A stretch of DNA of 11,838 nucleotides from Pseudomonadota bacterium (GCA_021808205.1 JAKBCD010000015.1:1-11838); one strand, 5' to 3'; shown: positions 1 through 7,025, counted from the stretch's first letter. Notes: generated by a model from the sequence alone, not told the origin. Made by a program: numbers and translations.

Positions 1-2
1 TC

Positions 3-2144
3 GCCCGGCGCGGGCAAAGCGCGCCCCGCCTGCGCTTCAGTTTCCATGCACATCGCGAAGGGTTGTGGCTGGGTCGGCTGGATGCGCGGCTGGATGCACT
101 GCAGGCGCAGGATTTATCCGCCCTGTGGCCGCCGGGCGTGCTGGCGAATACACGGAAATGGGTGACGCAGAATATCACCGCCGGTAGGGCGCGCGATGCG
201 CATTTCACCTTCGACATGGCCGCCAATGGCGATCTCAGCCATTTCCGGTTGGAGAACGTGCAAGGCAGGTTCAGCGGCGATGATCTCACGTTAACCTGGC
301 TGCGCGGTGCCGCACCGATTGAGCATATAAACGGCGTGTTCACCATGCCCGGCATGGATACAGCGGTGATTACGGCAAGTTCCGGCGAAACCGGTGGGGT
401 GAGCCTGAAGAGCGGCAGCTTGGTGATCACCGATCTGACCGCCAAGGATCAGTTTGGCGATCTGTCACTTAACCTCGATGGCCGGGTGCAGGATGTATTG
501 GCGGAATTGGGAGCGCCGCCGCTCAATCTGCTGAACGGCACGGCGCCGGAGATCAGAAATGCGACCGGCGCAGCTCAGGGAATCCTGACCGCGACGATCC
601 CCTTCAAGAACAACCTGAACATAGCGGAAGTGGCCTTGAATGTGCAGGCAAACCTGACCGGTGTGAGGATGGCAACGCCAATTCCCAGCATCGACTTCAC
701 TAACGGGACAGTCAGGCTGACGACGGATGGCCACACCTTGCATGCCACCGCCACGACGGATTTTGCGGGCCAGCCCGCCATAGTGACGATGGACCAGAAT
801 TTTTCCGCCCAAAACGCCAGCCAGACACTGACGATCAAAGGTACCGCCGGCGCCGCGCTTTGGCGCGCCTTTGGGCTGGAGACGCCAAACGATGTCAGCT
901 CAGCCGCGCAGGGCTCCGCGCCGTTTGAGTTTTCAGTGAGCGGGCCACCTGACGGGCGGCAAACGGCGGCGGTGACGGCAGATCTGACACCAGCCGGGCT
1001 GGCTTTGCCGTTACTGGGATGGGCGAAGACGCCCGGAACCGCCGGACGCCTTATTGCCCATTTCACGCTGCAGAACGGGAACCTGGCCGGCATCCAGACC
1101 CTGGACATTGAAGGGTCAGCGCTTTCAGTGCGTGGGCACAGCCAGGGGCGGCTGTTTACGCTGGAGGATGCGCGCATTGGCCGCTCTGAGATACACGGCA
1201 CGCTCACCGCCCCGGCCAGCCCCGGTGCGCCGTGGTTGCTAAGGGCAGGTGGTACAGTGCTGGATCTACGCCAGGGCAGCAGGAAGCGCGGCGGGGCCAA
1301 GCCAGACAACGTGGCGACCCCAGCCAAGCCAGCCGCGCCGGGGGCGCTCTGGCAGGCTATTTTGGCGTTTCAAACGCTTTATGTTTCCAAACCACCCGCG
1401 CCGGGGCTCGCAAATGTCAGCCTCACCGCGACGGGCCGGGGCTATACCCTCAGCCAGGCAAGCGGCACGGCACAGGGCGTGAGCATGACGGTAACGCCGC
1501 TTTCGGCCACACGCCGCCGCCTGAGCATACGGGGCGATGACGCGGGAACATTATTGAAAGCGCTGGGGGTTTATGGCGGCATGCGCGGCGGCACGCTCAG
1601 CCTGCAAGCTGAATATGGTGGTGGACCTGCCAAGGGCAGCCTTAAACTGAGCCAGGCGCGGCTGGTGGACGCGCCGGGCTTCACCAAGGTTATGCAGGCG
1701 GCCACACTTTACGGCGTGGCGGAGGCTGTTTCCGGGCCAGGCCTGCTGATCGACCACGCCACCATTCCCTTCACGCTCGATGGTAACGTGCTTACCCTGC
1801 AAGGGGCAGATGCCTACTCGGAGTCACTCGGCTTTACTGCCAGCGGCACCGTGAATACGAACACTGACACCTGCAACCTCGACACCACCATCATCCCGGC
1901 TTACGCGTTCAACGCGCTGTTGGGAAAAATCCCGCTGCTCGGGCATTTATTCTCAGCCGAAAAGGGTGGCGGGTTGATCGCCATGCGGGCGAATGTTCAG
2001 GGCAAGCTGGACAGCCCCCGGGTGCGCGTTAACCCGCTTTCCGCGCTGACGCCGGGCTTCCTGCGAGGTATTTTCGGGCTGGGCGAGGTCGCCGCCAAGG
2101 GCGCGGGCTCAGCCAAGGGCGCGGGCTCAAGCCCAGGAAGATAA
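3..2144 (+). CDS. AsmA/YhdP-type (DUF3971 / AsmA-like C-terminal) envelope protein, C-terminal part, 5'-truncated by window
   Basis: The reading frame is open to the left edge: 20 codons precede the TTG at 63 without a stop, so this is the last 713 residues of a longer protein and the TTG is not the real start. Early visible residues include WPPGVLANTRKWV followed by a TAGR-type turn, the pattern of DUF3971/YhdP-like proteins. The rest is long beta-rich repeats (many T/S/G/V alternations, nearly no Cys), then a segment with IPLLGHLFSAEKGGG and VNPLSALTPGFL, which is the usual C-terminal end of this family. Family knowledge: AsmA-like proteins are inner-membrane-anchored, with a periplasmic beta-groove linked to phospholipid transport to the outer membrane; E. 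coli YhdP is about 1,270 residues, so roughly half may be missing here. The extreme C-terminus carries a perfect 18-bp tandem duplication encoding AKGAGS twice. It converges on grpE with a 21-bp gap. Confidence 0.85.
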   Translation, partial: ARRGQSAPRLRFSFHAHREGLWLGRLDARLDALQAQDLSALWPPGVLANTRKWVTQNITAGRARDAHFTFDMAANGDLSHFRLENVQGRFSGDDLTLTWLRGAAPIEHINGVFTMPGMDTAVITASSGETGGVSLKSGSLVITDLTAKDQFGDLSLNLDGRVQDVLAELGAPPLNLLNGTAPEIRNATGAAQGILTATIPFKNNLNIAEVALNVQANLTGVRMATPIPSIDFTNGTVRLTTDGHTLHATATTDFAGQPAIVTMDQNFSAQNASQTLTIKGTAGAALWRAFGLETPNDVSSAAQGSAPFEFSVSGPPDGRQTAAVTADLTPAGLALPLLGWAKTPGTAGRLIAHFTLQNGNLAGIQTLDIEGSALSVRGHSQGRLFTLEDARIGRSEIHGTLTAPASPGAPWLLRAGGTVLDLRQGSRKRGGAKPDNVATPAKPAAPGALWQAILAFQTLYVSKPPAPGLANVSLTATGRGYTLSQASGTAQGVSMTVTPLSATRRRLSIRGDDAGTLLKALGVYGGMRGGTLSLQAEYGGGPAKGSLKLSQARLVDAPGFTKVMQAATLYGVAEAVSGPGLLIDHATIPFTLDGNVLTLQGADAYSESLGFTASGTVNTNTDTCNLDTTIIPAYAFNALLGKIPLLGHLFSAEKGGGLIAMRANVQGKLDSPRVRVNPLSALTPGFLRGIFGLGEVAAKGAGSAKGAGSSPGR
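2094..2129 (+). repeat. 18-bp perfect tandem repeat (two copies) at the 3' end of the AsmA-like gene
   Basis: Two adjacent identical 18-bp units (2094-2111 and 2112-2129, GCCAAGGGCGCGGGCTCA) encode AKGAGS twice just before the stop codon. A degenerate partial third unit follows. The repeat lies after the conserved family end, so it probably lengthens a disordered tail. Its length is a multiple of three, so copy-number change would keep the frame. Confidence 0.9.
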
Positions 2145-2165
2145 AGTCAGGACGTAGGCCTTGTC

Positions 2166-2714
2166 TCAGCCTTGCGCCGGCGCCTTGGAGACCACAACCA
2201 TGGCCGGGCGCAGCAGCCGGCCGTTGAGCTGCCAAGTCTGACTCCATGCCTGCAACACGGTGCCTGCGGGGTGTTCAGAACTTTCCTGCTCGGCCATGGC
2301 CTGGTGCAGATTGGCGTCGAATGCGGCACCGGTTGGATCGGTCCGGGTGATGCCGTTGCGCTCCAGAACACCGATGAAGGAGCGTTCGGTACCTTCGAAC
2401 CCTTGCCGAAGCTTGGCGACGAGTTCAGGTTCGTCCGGTGTCGCCGTCGGCAGGCTGTCAATGCCGCGCTTCAGGTTTTCAGCTGCTTCCACAACGTCTT
2501 TTGCGAATTTCTGCACAGCGTAAAGCCGGGCGTCTTCCACCTCACGTTTGGTGCGGGCGCGCAGATTGGCCATCTCGGCTTCGGCGCGCAGCCATTTGTC
2601 GCGCATTTCCTGAAGTTCCCGCTCAAGCCGGAAAATGCGCTCATCCGGAGCCTCCAGCAGCGTTTCAGCCTGCGGGCCCTGGTCTTCGGGCGTCATGTTT
2701 TCGTTTTCGGTCAT
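2166..2714 (-). CDS. grpE: GrpE, nucleotide-exchange factor of DnaK
   Basis: 182 residues, a normal length for GrpE. After an acidic, disordered N-terminus (about residues 1-25) comes a charged heptad-like helix (about 26-75) that would form the long dimer coiled coil. The C-terminal beta domain has the family hallmarks FDANLHQAM (132-140) and NGRLLRPAMVVVSK (164-177). Role known for the family: dimeric cytosolic co-chaperone that releases ADP from DnaK in the heat-shock folding cycle. The ATG at 2714 is the first possible start: an in-frame TAA lies six codons upstream. No Shine-Dalgarno sequence precedes it in the sense strand; a perfect inverted repeat lies there instead. In many alphaproteobacteria grpE follows hrcA, but here it stands alone, divergent from a DsbA-like gene, with no CIRCE element (TTAGCACTC-N9-GAGTGCTAA) in the upstream gap. 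Confidence 0.95.
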   Translation of the reverse strand: MTENENMTPEDQGPQAETLLEAPDERIFRLERELQEMRDKWLRAEAEMANLRARTKREVEDARLYAVQKFAKDVVEAAENLKRGIDSLPTATPDEPELVAKLRQGFEGTERSFIGVLERNGITRTDPTGAAFDANLHQAMAEQESSEHPAGTVLQAWSQTWQLNGRLLRPAMVVVSKAPAQG

Positions 2715-2718
2715 GATG

Positions 2719-2739
2719 CGGAATTAGGAGATAATTCCG
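2719..2739 (-). promoter_or_regulatory. Perfect inverted repeat directly upstream of the grpE start codon
   Basis: In the grpE sense direction the sequence is CGGAATTA-TCTCC-TAATTCCG: 8-bp perfect arms around a 5-base loop, ending 4 bases before the ATG. It occupies the place where a ribosome-binding site is expected and contains the in-frame stop that limits the ORF. It could fold as an mRNA hairpin controlling translation, or be a protein-binding dyad. The repeat itself is certain; the function is inference. Confidence 0.45.
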
Positions 2740-2857
2740 TTTCAAACAAGGTGAGAGCGCGGTGCAAGCGAAACCGCCTGTCCAGCTGCGCCCATGTGCT
2801 TTCATATTTTCGCTGCGGCGTCTCATCATCTCTCTCGTTTTCGGCGACGAAATCCGT

Positions 2858-2863
2858 TAGAAT
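2858..2863 (+). promoter_or_regulatory. Candidate -10 element (TAGAAT) of the frnE-like gene, leaderless arrangement
   Basis: TAGAAT lies 6 bases before the ATG at 2870, separated from it by a run of six T. A transcript starting about 7 bases after this box would begin at the start codon, which would explain why no Shine-Dalgarno sequence is visible. No good -35 hexamer stands at the right distance, so this is a weak call. Confidence 0.3.
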
Positions 2864-2869
2864 TTTTTT

Positions 2870-3538
2870 ATGAATATTTTGGCCCCCATGCCGCCGCGGC
2901 TTGTGGTTGAGGTTGTTTTCGATTTCGTCTGCCCTTGGTGCTATCTGGGGGTTAAGCGGCTATCCTTCCTGCTGGCGCGTCGGCGCGAGCTGGATGTGGA
3001 GCTGAGCTGGCGGCCGTTTTTGCTGAACCCGGACATGCCGCGCGGGGGCATGTCGCGCGCTGACTACATGATCCGTAAATTCGGCGCGGAAGACAGGGCG
3101 CGCCGTCTTTACGCCTCGATCGCCGAGCTTGGCGCTTCGGAAGGGATCGACTTCAACTTCGCCGGCATCAGGCGCACCCCCAACAGCGTAGACGCGCACC
3201 GCCTGGTGCGCGAAGCAGCACGCGAAGGGCTGGCGGACCGGCTGGTATTACGTATTTTCGGGGCGCATTTCGTCGAAGGGCTGGACATCGGCAGCCCCGC
3301 CGTGCTCGCGGTCCTGGCCGGGCAGGAGGGAATGGATGGCGATGCTGTTGAACGCTTCCTTAGCTCTGGCGAAGGCTCGGAATATGTTCATGCAGAGAAC
3401 CTCCACGCACACCGGCTCGGTATAAACGGGGTGCCGTGTTTTCTGGTCGATGGCGAGCACGCCATCGCCGGCGCACAAGAGAGCGAGGTGCTGGAGCGCC
3501 TGATTGACTTGGCGTTGAGCACCGCAAAGGAACGTTAG
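2870..3538 (+). CDS. DsbA-family (FrnE-like) thiol oxidoreductase, CPWC motif
   Basis: 222 residues with the thioredoxin-fold DsbA/FrnE pattern: an N-terminal beta strand (LVVEVVFDFV) leading into CPWC (C21-C24), the motif shared by FrnE-like proteins, then YLG, a helical insert with WRPFLLNPDMP (47-57), and the cis-proline loop GVP (187-189) near the C-terminus. There is no signal peptide, so it should act in the cytosol, unlike classical DsbA. Family members are thiol-disulfide oxidoreductases; the related 2-hydroxychromene-2-carboxylate isomerases share the fold, but the paired cysteines argue for redox chemistry. A third cysteine (C190) directly follows the cis-proline. The ATG at 2870 is the earliest available (in-frame TAG at 2858). 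M7 is an alternative start, but neither has a Shine-Dalgarno sequence. It is divergent from grpE, which fits a stress or protein-folding context but does not prove it. Confidence 0.85.
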   Translation: MNILAPMPPRLVVEVVFDFVCPWCYLGVKRLSFLLARRRELDVELSWRPFLLNPDMPRGGMSRADYMIRKFGAEDRARRLYASIAELGASEGIDFNFAGIRRTPNSVDAHRLVREAAREGLADRLVLRIFGAHFVEGLDIGSPAVLAVLAGQEGMDGDAVERFLSSGEGSEYVHAENLHAHRLGINGVPCFLVDGEHAIAGAQESEVLERLIDLALSTAKER

Positions 3539-3543
3539 GCTAA

Positions 3544-3585
3544 CAACCACCTGAATTGAACCAGTAGCTTCAATTCAGGTGGTTG
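3544..3585. repeat. Perfect 17-bp inverted repeat with 8-base loop (candidate 3' hairpin / terminator)
   Basis: Arms CAACCACCTGAATTGAA (3544-3560) and its exact complement (3569-3585) flank the loop CCAGTAGC. The left arm starts five bases after the frnE-like stop codon. A hairpin this long and perfect would be very stable in RNA. Neither side has the T-tract of a normal intrinsic terminator, so it may be a Rho-assisted or 3'-protecting hairpin, or a DNA dyad with another role. Confidence 0.6.
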
Positions 3586-3747
3586 AAATTGCTTGCAAAA
3601 CCAAAACCTGAGCGTTTTTTGTCTGGGGCAAAGATACGCCACATCAAAGCAGTTTTCTTTTCGTGCGGCTTTGCCACGCCTTGTAATCGTGACGTCAATC
3701 TATACTGTTATCCATGTTTATGTCCTGCCGGTAAGGGTCTGATCTTC
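3586..3747 (+). other. AT-richer spacer upstream of the lpxR-like gene; probable promoter region
   Basis: These 162 bases have A and T runs (AAAACCAAAA, a T6 run at 3615-3620) and look AT-richer than the flanking genes. A TATACT box at 3701-3706 is the best -10 candidate, but the nearest -35-like TTGTAA (3681-3686) leaves only 14 bases between them, so the promoter is not firmly placed. A 7-bp inverted repeat GGCAAAG (3627-3633) / CTTTGCC (3669-3675) lies upstream of it. The frame of the downstream gene is open across this stretch, but its translation resembles no signal peptide or known domain, so I treat it as non-coding. Confidence 0.35.
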
Positions 3748-4752
3748 GTGAAAAAATATGCGACCGCCACTTGTCTCGCCGTGTTGGGCATTGCCGCGCT
3801 CGGTGGCCTTTCTAGCGCTGGCGCAGCGACGCTCCCGCCGGACGATCCCCACAGCATCGTCACCATTCAGCTTGAGAACGACGCACTCTCGATTCCCAGC
3901 ACGGACGAGCTTTACACCTCCGGAGAGCGGCTGGGGTATGTCGGCCCTACCGGCGCGTTGCCAGGCTTCATTTCAGACCTCGGCCGCGGGATTTTTGGCG
4001 AGGGCACGCAGCGGCTGGAGTTTGACCTTCAGCAGCAGATATTCACGCCCACCAAAACACAGCTTTACAACCCCAACCCGCAGGACCGCCCCTATGCCGG
4101 GCAGCTCTCGCTGCGGCTGAGCCTAATCCAGGATACCATGCAAACCCGCTCCATCGCCGGCGTCGCGGTGGGTGTGGTTGGGCCGGCGGCACTGGGGCAG
4201 CCCGTCCAGAACGGGTTTCATGAAATCATCGGCCAGACGCCCAATAGGGGCTGGCGTTACCAGCTCCATAACGAGCCGACGTTGGATTTTTCCGGCGGCC
4301 GCATCTGGCGCGAGGAGGTGGCGAATTTCGGCCCCATCGGTGTTCAGGTGCTACCGCAGATCACCGGGCAGATTGGCAATACCGAGATTTATGCGCAAAC
4401 CGGTGCCATTGTGCGTTTCGGCCAGGGGCTGGATTCGGATTTCGGGCCGGCGGTGATGCAGCCACAGCTTTCCGGTATGGATGCCTACACCCCCACCCGG
4501 CCCTTCGTCTGGTATGTGTTCGGTGGCGTGCTGGGGCGCCTCGTGGCGCATGACATGCTGATCCAGGGTAATGATTTCCAATCCAGCCGTGGTACCGGCT
4601 TGACCCATTTGCAGGGCAGCCTCGAGTTCGGCGCGGCGGTGATTTACCGTGGCGTGCGCATCTCTGCGGTGGAAACAATTGAGACACCGCAATTCCACCA
4701 TTCCGCCCCGGCGTTCCAATATGGCTCGGTGGCGCTTTCGGTCAGGTTCTAG
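3748..4752 (+). CDS. lpxR: LpxR-family lipid A 3'-O-deacylase (outer-membrane beta-barrel)
   Basis: Read from the GTG at 3748, this gives 334 residues with a clear signal peptide: KK, a hydrophobic core (about 5-22) and an AGA-A cleavage site near residue 26. The frame extends further upstream, but starting there would bury the signal peptide. AAGG at 3733-3736 is a distant Shine-Dalgarno candidate. The mature protein opens with QLENDAL (41-47) and ELYTSGERLGY (54-64), the conserved start of LpxR/DUF2219. NGFHEIIG...GWRYQLHNEP (155-176) contains H158, aligned with the catalytic histidine of Salmonella LpxR. It ends in phenylalanine (SVRF), as outer-membrane barrels usually do. Family role: removes the 3'-acyloxyacyl group of lipid A at the outer membrane, altering surface charge and immune recognition. 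Convergent with mntR, overlapping it by four bases. Confidence 0.85.
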   Translation: MKKYATATCLAVLGIAALGGLSSAGAATLPPDDPHSIVTIQLENDALSIPSTDELYTSGERLGYVGPTGALPGFISDLGRGIFGEGTQRLEFDLQQQIFTPTKTQLYNPNPQDRPYAGQLSLRLSLIQDTMQTRSIAGVAVGVVGPAALGQPVQNGFHEIIGQTPNRGWRYQLHNEPTLDFSGGRIWREEVANFGPIGVQVLPQITGQIGNTEIYAQTGAIVRFGQGLDSDFGPAVMQPQLSGMDAYTPTRPFVWYVFGGVLGRLVAHDMLIQGNDFQSSRGTGLTHLQGSLEFGAAVIYRGVRISAVETIETPQFHHSAPAFQYGSVALSVRF

Positions 4753-5189
4753 CTTCGTTTCAAAAAGGCGCGGAAGGCGGCCAGCGTGGCAGGCGAGATG
4801 TAATGCTCGATACCCTCCGCATCCTCTTCTGCGGCTTCGCGCGGCACTCCAATGGCGCTGAGCACCTCCACAACCACGCGGTGGCGCTCCCGGCTGATGG
4901 AGGCCAGCTTGCGCCCTGCCTCGGTCAGCGAGACGCCATGATAAGGCACGGATGTCGCCAGCCCCTCGCGCTTCAGCCGCCCGATGGTTTTGATGGCGGT
5001 GGCATGCGAGACGCCGAGGCGCCGGGCAATATCGGTCGGCCGGGCGCTGCTGCTGCTGGTGAGCAGATCATCGATCAGCTCCGCGTAATCTTCCAGTGTG
5101 GCGCTGGATTGCGCGGCGCGGGTTTTTCCAAAACGCTTTGCCTGGGTGGGCTCGGCGGGCAGCGGGGCAGGCTGGGTGTTTACGGCCAT
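4749..5189 (-). CDS. mntR: MntR, manganese-responsive DtxR-family transcriptional regulator
   Basis: 146 residues from the ATG at 5189, preceded at 11 bases by GGAG. An in-frame ATG 19 codons upstream (5246) would add residues with no family likeness. Winged helix at about 34-90, with recognition-helix segment GVSHATAIKTIGRLKREGL (59-77), then a short DtxR dimerisation domain without an SH3 domain. All six residues matching the Bacillus subtilis MntR metal ligands are present: D34, E37, H103, E125, E128 and H129 (EGIEH). Role known for the family: with Mn(II) bound it represses manganese uptake genes such as mntH. No transporter lies beside it here, so its target is elsewhere. A disordered Pro/Ala/Gln-rich N-terminus of about 30 residues precedes the DNA-binding domain. 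Divergent from hfq with a 209-bp gap. Confidence 0.88.
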   Translation of the reverse strand: MAVNTQPAPLPAEPTQAKRFGKTRAAQSSATLEDYAELIDDLLTSSSSARPTDIARRLGVSHATAIKTIGRLKREGLATSVPYHGVSLTEAGRKLASISRERHRVVVEVLSAIGVPREAAEEDAEGIEHYISPATLAAFRAFLKRS

Positions 5190-5239
5190 ATTATGGCGAA
5201 CTCCGGTCGTCCGGCATGAATTGCGGGAAAACCCCCATG

Positions 5240-5256
5240 CTGGCAAGTCGTGCCAG
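5240..5256. promoter_or_regulatory. 17-bp dyad (CTGGCA-N5-TGCCAG) between mntR and hfq
   Basis: Perfect 6-bp arms around AGTCG, 51 bases upstream of the mntR start and just before the -35 of the likely hfq promoter. On the mntR strand it contains CTTGCCA, which could serve as a -35. The position fits an operator for autoregulation, but I cannot match it to a known MntR box, so the role is inference. Confidence 0.3.
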
Positions 5257-5261
5257 TGCTG

Positions 5262-5289
5262 TTGTCGCGTTGCACAATTTCGCTATATT
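5262..5289 (+). promoter_or_regulatory. Likely hfq promoter (TTGTCG-N16-TATATT)
   Basis: -35 TTGTCG at 5262-5267 and -10 TATATT at 5284-5289 are spaced by 16 bases. Transcription starting near 5296 would give an hfq leader of about 100 nt. This is the best housekeeping-type promoter in the mntR-hfq gap. Confidence 0.5.
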
Positions 5290-5398
5290 CATGACCTAGC
5301 GGGGGTGCGCCACACAGCCGCGTAAACTTGGTCTTTTCATAGCGTATTCAATCACTCGTCCGGAAAAGCGGGCGACAAAAACACAAGGGGTTACTATT

Positions 5399-5728
5399 GT
5401 GGCCAACGAAAAGTCGCAAAACGTGCAGGACGTGTTTCTGAATCACGTCCGCAAAAGCAAGACGCCGGTAACGGTCTTCCTGGTTAACGGGGTAAAATTG
5501 CAGGGTGTCATCACCTGGTTCGATAACTTCTCCGTCCTTTTGCGCCGGGATGGGCATACGCAGCTGGTCTACAAGCACGCTATCAGCACCGTGATGCCGG
5601 GTGCGCCGATCATGTTGTTCGAAGGGTCTCGCGCTGAAGGTGGTGCATCGGCCACCGAAGGCGGGGCAGGCACACTGAAGCTGAACCGTTCGCCAGAGCC
5701 GCAATACGACCCGGAAACCGAGGATTGA
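5399..5728 (+). CDS. hfq: Hfq, RNA chaperone
   Basis: 109 residues starting at a GTG, with AAGGGG (5385-5390) eight bases upstream as a strong Shine-Dalgarno sequence. Sm1 motif at about 28-50 ([20 protein letters not shown]) and Sm2 motif [10 protein letters not shown] (57-66). Q10, the F41-D42 pair and Y58-K59-H60 match the proximal RNA-binding pocket, and the N-terminal RKSK (18-21) supplies a basic rim patch. A Gly/Ala-rich linker leads to an acidic tip (PETED), like the acidic tail that in E. coli Hfq promotes RNA release. Hfq is a cytosolic hexamer that pairs small RNAs with mRNAs. It lies 13 bases before hflX, the conserved proteobacterial order, and is probably co-transcribed with it. 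Confidence 0.97.
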   Translation: MANEKSQNVQDVFLNHVRKSKTPVTVFLVNGVKLQGVITWFDNFSVLLRRDGHTQLVYKHAISTVMPGAPIMLFEGSRAEGGASATEGGAGTLKLNRSPEPQYDPETED

Positions 5729-5741
5729 TGCGCCGGATTAT

Positions 5742-7025
5742 ATGATGAAAGAGACCGCGCCTGCGCCAAGCCGGGCGGCGATCTTGCTGCCATGGGACAA
5801 GCAGGCCGCCTTTGCGGCCGGGCAAAGCCGCTCCGCCGAGGCGCGGCTCGCCGAGGCTGTCGGGTTGGCCGCATCAATCGGGCTGGTGAGCGTGCATGAG
5901 CAGGTTTTCCAGCTACGTGCCCTCACGCCCGCCACATTATTCGGCCGGGGCCAGGTGGAGCTGGCCGGCGCCGCCATGCGCGAAGCCGGGGTGGATGTGG
6001 TGGTGGTGGACGCCACTTTGACCCCGGTGCAACAGCGCAACCTGGAAAAAGCCTGGGGCACCAAGGTGATCGACCGCACCGGCCTCATTCTCGATATTTT
6101 TGGCGCTCGCGCCCGTACTCGTGAGGGCGCGTTGCAGGTTGAGCTGGCGCATCTGGAGTATCAGCGCTCCCGGCTCGTGCGCTCCTGGACCCACTTGGAA
6201 CGCCAGCGCGGCGGCTTCGGCTTTCTGGGCGGCCCGGGCGAAACCCAGATCGAGGCTGACAGACGGTTGATCGGCGACCGCATCGTGCGGCTGAAGGCGG
6301 ATCTGGCGGATGTGCGGCGCACGCGCGGCCTGCATCGCGGTGCTCGCAGGAAGGTGCCCTATCCGGTTGTGGCACTGGTTGGTTATACCAATGCCGGCAA
6401 ATCCACCCTATTCAACGCGTTGACCGGGGCAACGGTGGTGGCCGAGGACCAGCTTTTCGCGACGCTGGATCCGACCATGCGCGGGCTGACCTTGCCATCC
6501 GGTCGGAATATCATCCTCTCTGATACCGTGGGTTTTATTTCTGAGTTGCCGACTGAGCTGGTGGCGGCTTTTCGTGCCACTCTGGAAGAGGTGGCGGAGG
6601 CGGATTTGTTGCTGCATGTGCGCGATGTCTCCCATCCGGATACAGAGGCCCAGGCGAAGGACGTGCGTAACGTGCTCAACCGCATGGCCAAGGATGGCGC
6701 GCTGGACGAAACCTGGCCGGCCCGCACGCTGGAGGTTCTGAACAAGGCGGATATGCTGGGCGGTGTTTCGCAGGTGGTGCAGGGTGAGGGCATTGCCGTT
6801 TCCGCGCTCACCGGCGAAGGGCTTGAGGCGTTGCTGGCCGAGATCGACACGCGCCTTGCCGCCGCGCTGGCGATTTTTGATCTGGACGTGCCGGTTGCGG
6901 ATGGCTCGCGCCTGGCCTGGCTCTACCGCCATGGCGAGGTATTGGCCCGGGAGGACAGCGAGAGCCATGTGAAGCTGCAGGTCAGGCTCTCCGCCGCTGA
7001 TAAAGCCAGGTTCGAGGCGCTATGA
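5742..7025 (+). CDS. hflX: HflX, ribosome-associated GTPase
   Basis: 427 residues, standard length. N-terminal HflX domain (about 35-125) with TLFGRGQVEL (65-74) and VVVVDATLTPVQQRNLE (86-102), then the signature FGFLGGPGETQIEADRR (159-175), then a TRAFAC-type G domain: G1 GYTNAGKST (214-222), G3 DTVGF (261-265), G4 NKAD (334-337), G5 SAL (354-356). Known role: binds the 50S subunit and splits stalled or heat-damaged 70S ribosomes using GTP, in the cytosol. Two ATG codons stand in tandem (5742, 5745); either could be used, and the Shine-Dalgarno match is weak, suggesting translational coupling with hfq. A four-residue open frame overlapping the hfq stop (ATG at 5728) is not meaningful. The stop overlaps the next start in ATGA, so the cluster is probably one transcript. 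Confidence 0.97.
   Translation: MMKETAPAPSRAAILLPWDKQAAFAAGQSRSAEARLAEAVGLAASIGLVSVHEQVFQLRALTPATLFGRGQVELAGAAMREAGVDVVVVDATLTPVQQRNLEKAWGTKVIDRTGLILDIFGARARTREGALQVELAHLEYQRSRLVRSWTHLERQRGGFGFLGGPGETQIEADRRLIGDRIVRLKADLADVRRTRGLHRGARRKVPYPVVALVGYTNAGKSTLFNALTGATVVAEDQLFATLDPTMRGLTLPSGRNIILSDTVGFISELPTELVAAFRATLEEVAEADLLLHVRDVSHPDTEAQAKDVRNVLNRMAKDGALDETWPARTLEVLNKADMLGGVSQVVQGEGIAVSALTGEGLEALLAEIDTRLAAALAIFDLDVPVADGSRLAWLYRHGEVLAREDSESHVKLQVRLSAADKARFEAL

Noticed and set aside
575..1327. 250-codon minus-strand open frame inside the AsmA-like gene.
   Set aside because: It is antisense to a gene with clear family features, and its translation shows no recognisable domain.
2740..2870. Possible heat-shock (sigma-32) promoter or CIRCE element for grpE.
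   Set aside because: A TTTGAAA motif is present, but no matching -10 at a usable distance, and no CIRCE sequence was found.
3033..3053. ACATGCC-N7-GGCATGT inverted repeat.
   Set aside because: It lies inside the frnE-like coding region and is explained by coding of DMPRGGMS; no sign of a regulatory role.
3583..3747. Upstream TTG start extending the lpxR-like protein by 55 residues.
   Set aside because: It would place unrelated residues before a proper signal peptide and begins inside the 17-bp inverted repeat.
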